From contig NZ_FNEK01000015.1 in NCBI RefSeq assembly GCF_900099935.1, forward strand, positions 30,448-94,447: 64,000 nucleotides of DNA. Reading direction: 5' to 3'. The DNA comes from Aliiruegeria lutimaris (GTDB lineage Bacteria > Pseudomonadota > Alphaproteobacteria > Rhodobacterales > Rhodobacteraceae). The position numbers were made by a program, and so were the translations under genes. Below, piece after piece: positions 54,775 to 63,857 of the stretch (the stretch's first letter is position 1; each line of letters starts with the position of its first letter). The notes below the pieces were generated by a model. It was not told where the DNA came from and searched no databases. It saw only the letters and a program-made list of their open reading frames with translations.

Positions 54775-55953
54775 ATGTATGACAAACTATCGTCCCGTTA
54801 TCCCGCCGCGGGCCGCAGATTGCGATTGGGTTTTGTCGGCGGCGGGTGCGGCTCCCTCGTTGCACAGTGGCACGCGAATGGCGCGCGCCTTTCGGGACGC
54901 TGGGACATCGTCGCCGGGGCGTTGTCGTCCGACCCTGAAACGGCGCGCCAGTCCGGGAAGGACTGGCTGCTCGCCGAAGAGCGCAGCTATTCCGACTTTG
55001 CCGTGATGGCCAGCGAAGAGGCGGCGCGGCCCGATGGCATCGACGCGGTCGCGATCTGTACGCCGAACTTCCTGCACAGACCGGTCGCCGAGGCATTTAT
55101 GGCCGCGGGAATAGATATCGTCTGTGACAAGCCTGTCGCCATGACGCGGGAAGACTGCGCCGCGATGGCCGAGATGGCGGAAGAAACCGGCGTCGTTTTC
55201 GCCGTCACCTATCCCTACGCCTATCACCCCATGGTTGTGCAGGCCGCCTGCATGATCGCGGACGGCGCAATCGGTCCGGTGCGTCAGGTCATGGTCGAAT
55301 ATGCCCAGGACGGACGCGCCGGCGCATTCGACCCAAGCATCAAGCAACTGGCCTGGCGGTTGGACCCCGCGAAGGGCGGCAGAACGGCCACGACGGGCGA
55401 TATCGGCACCCATGCCGTGCACCTGATGGAGTTCGTCACCGGCCAACGGATCGCGAAGCTCCGCGCGGATTTCCATGTCTGCGGCGGCGAGAAGCCGATG
55501 GAAGACACCTCCTTCATCAATTTCCGGCTGGAAAACGGTGCGCCGGGGGTGATGTGGCTGTCGCAGGCCGCAATCGGTAATACGACGGGGCTGCGGTTGC
55601 GGGTCTATGGCGAAAAGGGCGGGATCGAATGGGATCACGAGATGCCCGAACATTTGCACGTGAACATGCGCAACGCGCCGCGCCAGACGATCACCCGTGG
55701 CGCGGGCGCCGGCATGCACCCCCTTGCAGAACGGATGATCCGGCTTCCTCGTGGCCATGGGGAGGCGTTGTCCGATGCCTGGGCCAATCTTTATACCGAA
55801 GCGGCGATCGCGATCGAGGCGCGGCGGGATGGCCATGCTCTGGAAGAAGGCCTTCTCAACCTTCCAATGCTTGCCGAGGGCGCGCGCGGGGTCGACTTCT
55901 TTCATGCCGCAGCAGACAGCAACGATTCAGGCGGGGCCTGGACGAGTTTGTAG
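54775..55953 (+). CDS. Gfo/Idh/MocA family oxidoreductase (third of three)
   Basis: A 392-residue paralogue of the preceding gene. Motifs: RLGFVGGGCGSLVAQWH, VCDKPVAMTRE (CDKP), TTGDIGTHAVHLMEF and GGIEWDHEMPEHL. GGAGAG precedes ATG 54775, 41 bases after the previous stop. As in its paralogue, the N-terminus has a 14-residue leader before the Rossmann fold. It ends the operon's complete genes; an SDR fragment follows. Confidence 0.87.
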   Translation: MYDKLSSRYPAAGRRLRLGFVGGGCGSLVAQWHANGARLSGRWDIVAGALSSDPETARQSGKDWLLAEERSYSDFAVMASEEAARPDGIDAVAICTPNFLHRPVAEAFMAAGIDIVCDKPVAMTREDCAAMAEMAEETGVVFAVTYPYAYHPMVVQAACMIADGAIGPVRQVMVEYAQDGRAGAFDPSIKQLAWRLDPAKGGRTATTGDIGTHAVHLMEFVTGQRIAKLRADFHVCGGEKPMEDTSFINFRLENGAPGVMWLSQAAIGNTTGLRLRVYGEKGGIEWDHEMPEHLHVNMRNAPRQTITRGAGAGMHPLAERMIRLPRGHGEALSDAWANLYTEAAIAIEARRDGHALEEGLLNLPMLAEGARGVDFFHAAADSNDSGGAWTSL

Positions 55954-55979
55954 CCATCAAGACGGCATTTTGCACAAAC

Positions 55980-56332
55980 GGTCGTTGGGCCGGGCTTCCC
56001 CCTTGTCCGACATGCAGGCCTACGCACAGAGCAAGCTGGCCATTACTCTGTGGAGCCAGCATTTCGCCACATATTACCCGGATGGCCCTATCTCCATCGC
56101 GGTCAATCCCGGCTCCTTGCTGGCAACCCGAATGGTGCGCGAGGGCTTTGGAACCTCCGGCAACGACATCGCCATCGGTACAGAGATCCTGACCCGCGTT
56201 GCGCTGTCGAGCGCGTTTGCACAGGCTTCGGGCCGGTATTGGGACAACGACTCCGCACAGTTCGGAAACCGTCTGCCTGTTGAAATCGCGCTATCCGTCA
56301 GCCGCGAAATCGACAGGTTGCTTGAAGGATAA
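55980..56332 (+). pseudogene. Short-chain dehydrogenase/reductase, C-terminal fragment
   Basis: About 107 residues from MQAYAQSKLAITLWSQHFA (the YxxxK catalytic pair) through AVNPGSLLATRMVREGFG to the end, the last third of an SDR. The Rossmann half with the glycine motif and the Ser of the triad is missing; upstream sequence is in frame to 55751 but overlaps the dehydrogenase gene as shadow. A 5' deletion is likely. An ATG at 56012 is in frame but has no ribosome site. Confidence 0.7.
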
Positions 56333-56446
56333 CGTCACGGGTGCCGCATCTCGCGACGGTCGTGAGCCACCTTGGTCCTGCTCGACGCGGGAGTGGACGG
56401 GCAAAGCGGAACTGCGCATTGGTGTGATTGATGACGAACGAAGTGG

Positions 56447-58066
56447 TCAGATATTTCCGAGCATCAGGTCCGCGCAGCGGTCCGCGATCATCATCACCGG
56501 GGCCTGGGTGTTGCCGGCGGTGATGTAGGGCGTCGCCGACATGTCGCAAACCCGCAACCCCTCGATCCCGCGTACCCGTAGCTGCGGGTCGAGCACGGCC
56601 ATCGGGTCGTCGTCATGGCCCATCCTGGCCGAACAACAGGGGTGGTAACCGGTCTTGGCAAAACGGCGGCAGTGCGCTGCAATGGCCTCGTCGGACTTGA
56701 GAGTCTCTGAACTCGGCAGCACCACTTCCTTGATCTTCGATTTCATCGGTTCCTGGTTGAGCACCTCGACGAAGAATTTCTGCCCCTCGACCATCATCGC
56801 CATGTCGTCTTCGTGGCTCAGCATGTTGGGGTTGACCAGCGGCATGTCCTTGGGATTGCTCGAGGCCAGCCGGAGCCAGCCCTTGGATTTCGGCTGGATC
56901 ACCGACGTTGCCACGGTCACGCCGGGCTGGTCCTTCACCAGGTCCTGCGCGTCCTTGTCGATATAGACCATGTTGACGCAGAAGGTCTGGATCGTGGGGT
57001 CCGCATCGCGATCCACCGGGTTGACGAACGCCCCGCATTCCACGCCGGTGGAACAGACACGGCCCGTGCCGAAGAGCATGAACTGGATGCCATTCAGGAT
57101 CATCCGCCAGCCTTCGCCCTGCTTGTAATAGCCATGAGGCCCGTTGAAATAGGCCGTGATCGGAACTTCAGCGTGATCCATGAGGCCTTCGCCGACGCCG
57201 GGCAGGTCATGTGCCACCTCGACGCCAACCTCGCGGAGGTGATCGGCCGGGCCGATGCCGGAAAGCATCAGGATCTTCGGTGTCACCAGCGCGCCGGCGG
57301 TCACGACCACTTCGCCCTCGGCGCGGACTTCGTGGGGCTGGCCGGACTTGTCCACGTAGATCGCACCAACGGCGCGCTTTCCTTCCAGAACGATCTTCTG
57401 CACCGAGGACTGGAGCCGAACTGTCAGGTTCGGGTTGTCCTTGAGCGGTTCAACATGGGAGTAGGCGGCCGAGCAGCGCTTTCCGTTGCGGTTCATGAAC
57501 TGGTAATAGCCCGCGCCGCGTTGGCTCTCGCCACAGAAATCGCTGTTGAAGGGTTCGCCCATTGCCTGCACCGCCTGTACGAACCAGCGCGAGGCGGGCT
57601 CGATATGACCCGGATCGGAGACCTTCAATGGGCCGCCCACACCGTGATACCGGTTGAGCAAGCGGTTGTTGTCCTCCATCGCGGTGAAGACTGGCAAGCA
57701 GGTCTCGTAATTCCAGGGCACGTAGTCCTGCGAGCCCTGCAACAACGAATCCCAATGGTCGTAATCACCTGGGCGCCCGCGCATATAGACCTGTCCGTTC
57801 ACCGTGGAGCCGCCGCCAAGGACATTGCCCTGCGGAATGAAGGGCTGTCGGCCGCCGAACTGGTCCTGGGGTACGGTCTGGTGGTGCACCATGTACTTGG
57901 AACCGTTGATCAACTTGAAAATGCCCGGTGGCATGTCCAGCAGCGGGTGGTGGTGCGAATAGCCGCCCTCCAGAAGTAACACGCGCTGCCCGGCCTCCGC
58001 CAGGCGGGCCGCGACGACGCAACCGGCAGCACCGCCGCCGATGACGATGTGATCGAAGCTTTCCAT
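56447..58066 (-). CDS. GMC family oxidoreductase (choline/alcohol dehydrogenase-like)
   Basis: A 539-residue FAD enzyme. FAD motif IVIGGGAAGCVVAARLAEAG (residues 8-27), GMC signature 1 around FIPQGNVLGGGSTVNGQVYM, signature 2 in GALVTPKILMLSGIGPADHL, and the catalytic His in TGYHPCCSARMG with Asn in ITAGNTQAPVMM. It should oxidise an alcohol or sugar to the aldehyde or ketone, passing electrons to a quinone or O2. ATG 58066 follows GAGGAG. It is 24 bases downstream of the GntR gene on the minus strand and converges on the SDR fragment. Confidence 0.9.
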   Translation of the reverse strand: MESFDHIVIGGGAAGCVVAARLAEAGQRVLLLEGGYSHHHPLLDMPPGIFKLINGSKYMVHHQTVPQDQFGGRQPFIPQGNVLGGGSTVNGQVYMRGRPGDYDHWDSLLQGSQDYVPWNYETCLPVFTAMEDNNRLLNRYHGVGGPLKVSDPGHIEPASRWFVQAVQAMGEPFNSDFCGESQRGAGYYQFMNRNGKRCSAAYSHVEPLKDNPNLTVRLQSSVQKIVLEGKRAVGAIYVDKSGQPHEVRAEGEVVVTAGALVTPKILMLSGIGPADHLREVGVEVAHDLPGVGEGLMDHAEVPITAYFNGPHGYYKQGEGWRMILNGIQFMLFGTGRVCSTGVECGAFVNPVDRDADPTIQTFCVNMVYIDKDAQDLVKDQPGVTVATSVIQPKSKGWLRLASSNPKDMPLVNPNMLSHEDDMAMMVEGQKFFVEVLNQEPMKSKIKEVVLPSSETLKSDEAIAAHCRRFAKTGYHPCCSARMGHDDDPMAVLDPQLRVRGIEGLRVCDMSATPYITAGNTQAPVMMIADRCADLMLGNI

Positions 58067-58090
58067 TCTGTTTCTCCTCAAGCGCCCCGG

Positions 58091-58825
58091 CTATGGCGCG
58101 CCAAATGTCTCCCGCACATACTCCCAGGCGGTGCTCAGGTGGGTCGCCAGCGCTTCTTCGGCGGCGTCCGGGTCACGTTCCAGAATGGCTGTGTAGATCG
58201 CCATGTGGCTGGCGTAGTTCACTTCGTTGCGCTCTGGAGAGCGCAGCATCTGCCCCCAATGCGGCTTGAGCCACGAGCAGTAGGCAATGTGTATCGCCGG
58301 AAAGATCGGGTTGCGCGGGATTCCGTAAAGCACCCCGTGAAAGGCCATGTCGGTTTCGTAGAAGGTTTCGGAATCGGCAATGGCATTCTTGTTCTTGGCC
58401 AGCGCTTCCTTGAGTGCGGAGATATCCTCACGGTTGGCCGAGAGGGCCGCATCCCGAACCAATCCTCGTTCAACGAAGACACGGCTCGCGAAGAGCGATT
58501 CGATGCCGCCTTTCTGCTGCAGCATGAGCTGCACGATGGAACCCACGGAGTTGAGCGCCGTGTCATAGCCGGGCTTGCGCACGACCGGACGAAACCGCGG
58601 CCGTGCTTCCAGCAGGCCACGGCTGGCCAGCGTTGCCACCGCCTCTCGGATTACCGTGCGACTCGTGGAGAACTGCTCCATCAAGTCTCGTTCCGAGGGC
58701 AGGAGTGAGTCGTTTTCCAGCGTCCCCGAAAGGATTTGGCGCTGAATCTGGTCGACCACTGCGTCAGAGGCTCGTCCTTCCGCCGGAGCGGACTCGTCGT
58801 CATTAGAATGACTCATTTGGGTCAC
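58091..58825 (-). CDS. GntR/FadR-type (FCD) transcriptional regulator
   Basis: A 244-residue regulator. Winged helix at about residues 20-85 (LLPSERDLMEQFSTSRTVIR then EAVATLASRGLLEARPRF), FCD ligand domain at about 100-235 (FYETDMAFHGVLYGI, AHMAIYTAILERD-type pattern). Starts at 58825 and 58816 are both possible and neither has a strong ribosome site. It is co-oriented with the GMC gene and divergent from the sugar ABC importer, so it likely controls both. Confidence 0.87.
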   Translation of the reverse strand: MTQMSHSNDDESAPAEGRASDAVVDQIQRQILSGTLENDSLLPSERDLMEQFSTSRTVIREAVATLASRGLLEARPRFRPVVRKPGYDTALNSVGSIVQLMLQQKGGIESLFASRVFVERGLVRDAALSANREDISALKEALAKNKNAIADSETFYETDMAFHGVLYGIPRNPIFPAIHIAYCSWLKPHWGQMLRSPERNEVNYASHMAIYTAILERDPDAAEEALATHLSTAWEYVRETFGAP

Positions 58826-59268
58826 CGAGTCCCATGATTGGTATGACTATAAATCATATAATATCGACCCAAATTCAGAATTTCAATTTCTTTCAGCCAA
58901 TTATGGCTGGTTTATAGCTGAAACTCGGTCGCAAAGGCCGTATGTGAAGAAATTTCTTGACGTATACATTTAATTCGGTAGCCTCACAAAAACATTTTGG
59001 TAGAACCAAGACGGGGTATTGGGCGGCCGTGGCCGCAAGGCGAAGTCGGTCGTGACGGCGACAAATAGCGAATTCGGGTTCGATGAGTGCCAGCGCATGA
59101 GGTTGGGTAATCGGACCTGGGAGTGGGGTTTGGCGTTCCGAAGGGGGCGTTGAAGCAATCATGAAGCCTTCCGGGTGCTTCGTGGACGTGGGTGGCTCCG
59201 AAATCAGGGGCGACCCGTATAGGCGGCAGGGGAGGGACCATTGCCGCAAAACCAGTGGAGGAAAGTCT
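58826..59268. other. Regulatory region between GntR and sugar ABC operon
   Basis: A 443-base gap. The left part (58826-58980) is AT-rich with inverted repeats (58842-58858 TATGA-N7-TCATA; 58891-58923, listed separately). The right part (58981-59268) is GC-rich with no gene; a frame open from 59161 has no homology before ATG 59269. It presumably carries both divergent promoters. Confidence 0.5.
58891..58923. promoter_or_regulatory. Compound inverted repeat, candidate GntR operator
   Basis: CAGCCA-ATTA-TGGCTG is a perfect 6-base palindrome (58894-58909), nested in a wider pair TTTCAGC (58891-58897) and GCTGAAA (58917-58923). It lies 65 bases upstream of the GntR start. Confidence 0.5.
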
Positions 59269-60243
59269 ATGAAACGCAGAATTCTGATGGGGACGGCTAT
59301 CGCCTTCGGACTTGGTCTGACCACGATGTCGGCCATGGCGGAACCGCCGCCTCTTGCGCAAAAGGAACGCTACAAGGTCGGCTTCAGCCAGATGGAGAGC
59401 AACAACCCCTGGCGGATCGCCGAAACCAAATCGTTCCATGACACGGCCGAGGCCTGCAACTGGGACCTGATCGCGACCGACGCTGCCGGTTCTGCCGCCA
59501 AGCAGGTTGCCGACGTGGATTCGATGATCGCGCAGGGCATCGACGTGCTCTTCCTGCCGCCGCGCGAGGAAAAGCCGCTCATCCCCGCCGTGATGAAGGC
59601 GCAGGCCGCCGGTATCCCGACCTTCCTGGTTGACCGCTCGGTGGATCCGAACGTCGCCAAGGCCGGCGAGCACTATGTGTCCTTCCTTGGCTCCGATTTT
59701 ATCGACCAGGGCAAGCGCGTGGCCGAATGGGTCATCGAGAATTTCGAAGGCGACAAGGGCATCATCGTCGAGTTGGAAGGCACGACCGGCTCCTCGCCCG
59801 CAAATGACCGCAAGTCCGGCTTCGATGACAACATCCTCAAGGATGACCGTTTCGAGATCGTCGCCTCCCAAACCGGCGATTTCGCTCGCGACATGGGTCG
59901 CCAGGTCATGGAGACGCTGCTTCAGGCGCATCCGGACGTGAACATCGTCTATGCCCATAATGACGAGATGGCCATTGGCGCGATCCAGGCGCTGGAACTG
60001 GCTGGGCGCAAGCCGGGCGAAGACGTGCTGGTCGTTTCCATCGACGGTACCCGCGATGCGCTTCAGGCGATCATCGACGGCAAGATGGGCGTGACGGTGG
60101 AAAGCTCGCCCTTCTTCGGCCCGCTTGCCTGCGAGATCATGGGCAAATACGCCGCCGGCGAGAGCATTCCGCCCTGGGTCAAGGTCGAGGACCGGATCTT
60201 CACCAAGGAAAACGCCGCCGATCATATCGACGAGGCCTACTAA
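59269..60243 (+). CDS. Sugar ABC transporter substrate-binding protein, YtfQ-like
   Basis: A 324-residue periplasmic protein with signal peptide ending SAMA|EP. It resembles the galactofuranose-binding YtfQ: FSQMESNNPWRIAETKSFHD, DVDSMIAQGIDVLFLPPREE, VDRSVDP, NDRKSGFDDNIL, QTGDFARDMGRQVMETLL and VYAHNDEMAIGAIQALELAG. ATG 59269 follows GGAGGAAA. The GMC, Gfo/Idh and enolase-superfamily genes nearby suggest an unusual aldose or sugar acid as ligand. A hairpin follows. Confidence 0.9.
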   Translation: MKRRILMGTAIAFGLGLTTMSAMAEPPPLAQKERYKVGFSQMESNNPWRIAETKSFHDTAEACNWDLIATDAAGSAAKQVADVDSMIAQGIDVLFLPPREEKPLIPAVMKAQAAGIPTFLVDRSVDPNVAKAGEHYVSFLGSDFIDQGKRVAEWVIENFEGDKGIIVELEGTTGSSPANDRKSGFDDNILKDDRFEIVASQTGDFARDMGRQVMETLLQAHPDVNIVYAHNDEMAIGAIQALELAGRKPGEDVLVVSIDGTRDALQAIIDGKMGVTVESSPFFGPLACEIMGKYAAGESIPPWVKVEDRIFTKENAADHIDEAY

Positions 60244-60255
60244 TCCCTCCCTGCC

Positions 60256-60279
60256 GGGGGCTGCCATCGGGCGGCCCCC
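60256..60279 (+). terminator. Hairpin after the sugar-binding-protein gene
   Basis: A 10-base stem GGGGGCTGCC with GGCGGCCCCC (one G-U pair) and loop ATCG, 12 bases after the binding-protein stop. There is no T tract; partial termination or stabilisation is likely. Confidence 0.55.
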
Positions 60280-60301
60280 GCGCATTTCTGGCGAAAGGGC
60301 C

Positions 60302-61840
60302 ATGATGCAACCGCTCCTGAAAATGCAGGGCATCAACAAGTCGTTCGCGGGCGTGGCAGCACTCACATCCGCGGAACTCGAGATTGCCCCCGGCGAAGTT
60401 CACGCCGTCATCGGCCAGAACGGCGCCGGAAAATCCACATTGATCAAGATCCTCACAGGCGTCTATCGAAAGGACTCCGGCGATATCGCTTTCGAGGACA
60501 AGCCATGGAACGCGTTATCCCCGCGCGAGTCGCAGGATAACGGCATTGCCACGATCTACCAGGAGTTGAGCCTCGTGCCGCTCCGTTCGGTGACCGAGAA
60601 TGTCATCATGGGCTACGAACCGCGCACGCGTTTCGGCCTGATCGACTGGAAGGCGGCCCACAAGCGCACGCGAGAGATCCTTGCCGATTTCGGCGTGGAT
60701 ATCGACGTGACCCAACCCTTGGGGAATTATTCCACCGCCATTCAGCAGCTCACCGCCATCGCGCGTGCCGTGTCACTGAACTCACGGCTGGTGATCATGG
60801 ACGAACCAACCTCCTCGCTCGACGACCGCGAGGTCGAGACGCTCTTCGGCGTTGTGCGCGGGCTGAAGGCCAGGGGCGTTTCGGTCATCTATATTTCCCA
60901 CTTTCTGGACGAGCTGTTCCAAATCTGCGACCGGGCCACGATCATGCGCGACGGCCAAAGGGTGGCGGTGCGCGAGATCGCCTCAACAACCAAGCTCGGG
61001 CTGATCGCCGACATGCTCGGGCGCGATCCGGAGGAAATCTCGGCCGCCGGAATGACCGATCTCGGCGGTGGCACGCATGAGGCGGGCGAATTGCTTCTGG
61101 AGGCCACCAACCTGCACACGGATCGCAATCTTCGGGATGTGTCGGTCTCGGTGCACAAGGGTGAGATCGTCGGCCTCGGCGGGCTGCTTGGCTCCGGCCG
61201 AACGGAGGCCGCGCGAGCGATCTTCGCCATGGACAAGCTGCGCAACGGCACAGTGGCGACACATCGCAACCCGGCCGGCTTCAGGGACCCGGCCGAGGCA
61301 ATTCGCGGCGGCATCGGTTTCCTGACAGAGGACCGAAAGGCCGAGGGTATCGTGCCCGAGATGTCCGTTCGCGAGAACATGACCCTCGCGCTCATGCCCC
61401 GTCTGGTGCGCAACGGCGCCATCGACCGGGCGAAGGAAGAGGAAATCGTCAAGAAATTCGTCGATGCGCTCGGCATCAAGCTCGCCTCGATCGAGCAACC
61501 GATCCGCGAGCTTTCGGGCGGCAACCAGCAGAAGGTGTTGCTTGCGCGCTGGCTTGCGCTGGAGCCCGACCTGCTGATCCTCGACGAGCCGACCCGCGGT
61601 GTCGACGTGGGTGCCAAGTTCGAGATCCAGTCGATCATCCGGGAATATGTCGAAAAAGGCGTCGGCGTTCTCCTGATTTCCTCGGAATTCGAGGAACTGG
61701 TGGAAGGCGCCGACCGGATTGTCGTGCTTCAGGACGGCAAGTCGGTCTCTGAACTGCAAAACCCGGGCATCACCGAGGAAAGTCTCATCGGTGCCATCGC
61801 ACGGTCCCATGACGGGCCGGGCAAGGGAGCCGCCGCATGA
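60302..61840 (+). CDS. Sugar ABC transporter ATP-binding protein (two ABC domains)
   Basis: A 512-residue double ATPase of the RbsA/YtfR type. Domain 1 has Walker A GQNGAGKSTLIK, a degenerate signature NYSTAIQQLTAIAR and Walker B LVIMDEPTSSLD. Domain 2 has a degenerate P-loop GLLGSGRTEAARA but a good LSGGNQQKVLLARWL and LLILDEPTRGVDVG. This asymmetry is normal for carbohydrate-type 2 importers. ATG 60302 follows AAAGGG. It overlaps the first permease gene by four bases. Confidence 0.93.
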   Translation: MMQPLLKMQGINKSFAGVAALTSAELEIAPGEVHAVIGQNGAGKSTLIKILTGVYRKDSGDIAFEDKPWNALSPRESQDNGIATIYQELSLVPLRSVTENVIMGYEPRTRFGLIDWKAAHKRTREILADFGVDIDVTQPLGNYSTAIQQLTAIARAVSLNSRLVIMDEPTSSLDDREVETLFGVVRGLKARGVSVIYISHFLDELFQICDRATIMRDGQRVAVREIASTTKLGLIADMLGRDPEEISAAGMTDLGGGTHEAGELLLEATNLHTDRNLRDVSVSVHKGEIVGLGGLLGSGRTEAARAIFAMDKLRNGTVATHRNPAGFRDPAEAIRGGIGFLTEDRKAEGIVPEMSVRENMTLALMPRLVRNGAIDRAKEEEIVKKFVDALGIKLASIEQPIRELSGGNQQKVLLARWLALEPDLLILDEPTRGVDVGAKFEIQSIIREYVEKGVGVLLISSEFEELVEGADRIVVLQDGKSVSELQNPGITEESLIGAIARSHDGPGKGAAA

Positions 61841-62853
61841 CCGACATAACCCAGAACCTTCCGAGCCCGCCTCCGGGCCAAAGCAGGAGCCCAGCCATGC
61901 CCGGCTTCGACACCAGGATGCTTGCCAAGCACGGGGGGCTCATCGCGCTGGCGGTGTTGCTCCTCATCAATATCGCCATCACGCCTAACTTCCTGCAATT
62001 GCAGACGCTCTTCGTGAACATCTCCCAGGTGGCGACGATCGCCATTGTAGCCGTCGGCATGACGCTGGTCATCGCCACCGCCGGGATCGACCTTTCGGTC
62101 GGCGCCGTGATGGCCGTGGCGGGCGCATTAGCGCCGCTGATCTTTCTCAGCGAATTCGCCCAGGCCTACCCGACGCTCGGGCTCGCGGCCTCCATCATCG
62201 TGCCGATCCTCGTCGCGCTGCTCTGCGGCCTCTTCAACGGGGTGCTGGTGGCTTATCTCGGGGTGCAGCCGATCATCGCTACGCTGATCTTCTTCATCTC
62301 CGGACGCGGAATCGCCCAGGTGCTTACGAACGGCAACCTGCAGACCTTCGCCCATCCGGGCTTCTCCTATATCGGCACGGGCAAGATCCTGGGGCTGCCC
62401 TTCCAGGGCTGGCTCGTCGTCGTGATCGCCATTGTCTTCTGGTACATCGTCAACCGCACGCTGTTCGGCCGCCGTATTCTCGCGGTGGGCGGCAACGAGA
62501 GAGCCGCCAAGCTGACGGGAACCCCCGTGCGCCGGGTCAAGACCGGCGTCTACGTGATCTCGGCCGGGCTTTCCGGCATCGCGGGGCTCATCGTCGTGGC
62601 AATCAACTCCGCCTCCGATGCTGCCCGCATCGGCAACCTGATGGAACTTGACGCTATCGCCTCCGCCGTGGTCGGCGGCACGCTGCTGATGGGGGGCAAG
62701 GCGCCCATCTTCGGTGCCGTGCTCGGAGCGGTGATCATTCAACTCGTGAAGTACACGCTTCTGGCCAATGGCGTGGCCGACGAAGTCGCACTGATCGCCA
62801 AGGCCGGCATCATCGTGCTCGCCGTCTACGTGCAGCAAGGCCGCAAGGAGTAA
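61837..62853 (+). CDS. Sugar ABC transporter permease (first), YtfT-like
   Basis: A 338-residue membrane protein with about nine helices. RbsC-family blocks are VGMTLVIATAGIDLSVGAVM, VAYLGVQPIIATLIFFISGR and VGGNERAAKLTGTPVRRVK. The 30-residue Pro-rich N-terminus is cytoplasmic. ATG 61837 overlaps the ATPase stop (ATGA). Together with the next permease it should form a heterodimer. Confidence 0.92.
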   Translation: MTDITQNLPSPPPGQSRSPAMPGFDTRMLAKHGGLIALAVLLLINIAITPNFLQLQTLFVNISQVATIAIVAVGMTLVIATAGIDLSVGAVMAVAGALAPLIFLSEFAQAYPTLGLAASIIVPILVALLCGLFNGVLVAYLGVQPIIATLIFFISGRGIAQVLTNGNLQTFAHPGFSYIGTGKILGLPFQGWLVVVIAIVFWYIVNRTLFGRRILAVGGNERAAKLTGTPVRRVKTGVYVISAGLSGIAGLIVVAINSASDAARIGNLMELDAIASAVVGGTLLMGGKAPIFGAVLGAVIIQLVKYTLLANGVADEVALIAKAGIIVLAVYVQQGRKE

Positions 62854-62859
62854 CCCGAG

Positions 62860-63855
62860 ATGCTCGACCAGAACACCTTCGACCTGCGCCGCTACATCCA
62901 GGGCAACGGTCAATCCATGGGCGTGTGGATCGCGCTTATCGTGATGATCGCGTTTGGTGCGATGCGATACGACAACTTCACCGGCGCCTATAACATCAGC
63001 TCCTTCCTCAACTACAACTCGATGTTCATTGTTATCGCGCTTGGCATGTGTTTCGTCATCATGACTGGCGGGATCGACCTTTCTGTCGGCTCGGTGGTGG
63101 CCTTTGCCTCTGTTTGCGTGGCCTATCTCTCGCCTTACGGGATCCAGGTCGCGCTGCCGGGCGGGATCCTCGCGGGGATGGCAATTGGCGGGCTCAACGC
63201 CTTCTTCGTCATCGCCATGCGCATCCCCCCTTTCATCGCCACGCTCGCGACGATGCTCGGCGCAAAGGGGGGCGCCTTGGTGATTTCAGGACGCCAGACC
63301 ATCTCCGTCGACTGGGGCTCGAACTTCACGAAGTTCGGCATGGGATCGGTTGGTGGCATCCTGCCATGGTCCATCATTGTCGTGGCGCTCCTCGCCGTGG
63401 CGCTCTGGATCGTACTCGAGAAGACCTCCATTGGCCGGACTGTCGAAGCCATCGGAGGTGGCGAGGACGCGACAAAGATGATGGGCCTCCCGGTCAACCG
63501 CGCCAAGGCATTCGTCTACATCCTCTCGGGTGGCTGCGCGGGGCTGGCGGGTGTGATCCTTGCCTCGGGCTTCGGCGCGGGCCAGCCGCTTGAAGGCGTT
63601 GGTTGGGAGCTGTCGGCCATTGCCTCCGTCGTTGTTGGCGGCACGCTGCTGACCGGCGGGCTTGGATCGGTTCCGGCCACGGTGGCAGGTGCGCTGCTGC
63701 TCGGACTGGTCTTCAACATTCTGAACTTCGAAAACGGACGGGGTGTCATCTCCTTCTCGGCCTATTGGCAGATGGTGATCCGCGGCCTCTTCCTCTTCGT
63801 CGTAATCCTCCTGCAGTCGCGTGTCTCTCGCGTTGGTGCCAAGCAGGGAGCTTGA
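62860..63855 (+). CDS. Sugar ABC transporter permease (second), YjfF-like
   Basis: A 331-residue RbsC-family permease: LGMCFVIMTGGIDLSVGSVV, IPPFIATLATMLGAKGGALV and AIGGGEDATKMMGLPVNRAK. It starts seven bases after the first permease. The order binding protein, ATPase, permease, permease matches ytfQRT-yjfF. Confidence 0.92.
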   Translation: MLDQNTFDLRRYIQGNGQSMGVWIALIVMIAFGAMRYDNFTGAYNISSFLNYNSMFIVIALGMCFVIMTGGIDLSVGSVVAFASVCVAYLSPYGIQVALPGGILAGMAIGGLNAFFVIAMRIPPFIATLATMLGAKGGALVISGRQTISVDWGSNFTKFGMGSVGGILPWSIIVVALLAVALWIVLEKTSIGRTVEAIGGGEDATKMMGLPVNRAKAFVYILSGGCAGLAGVILASGFGAGQPLEGVGWELSAIASVVVGGTLLTGGLGSVPATVAGALLLGLVFNILNFENGRGVISFSAYWQMVIRGLFLFVVILLQSRVSRVGAKQGA

Positions 63856-63857
63856 AA

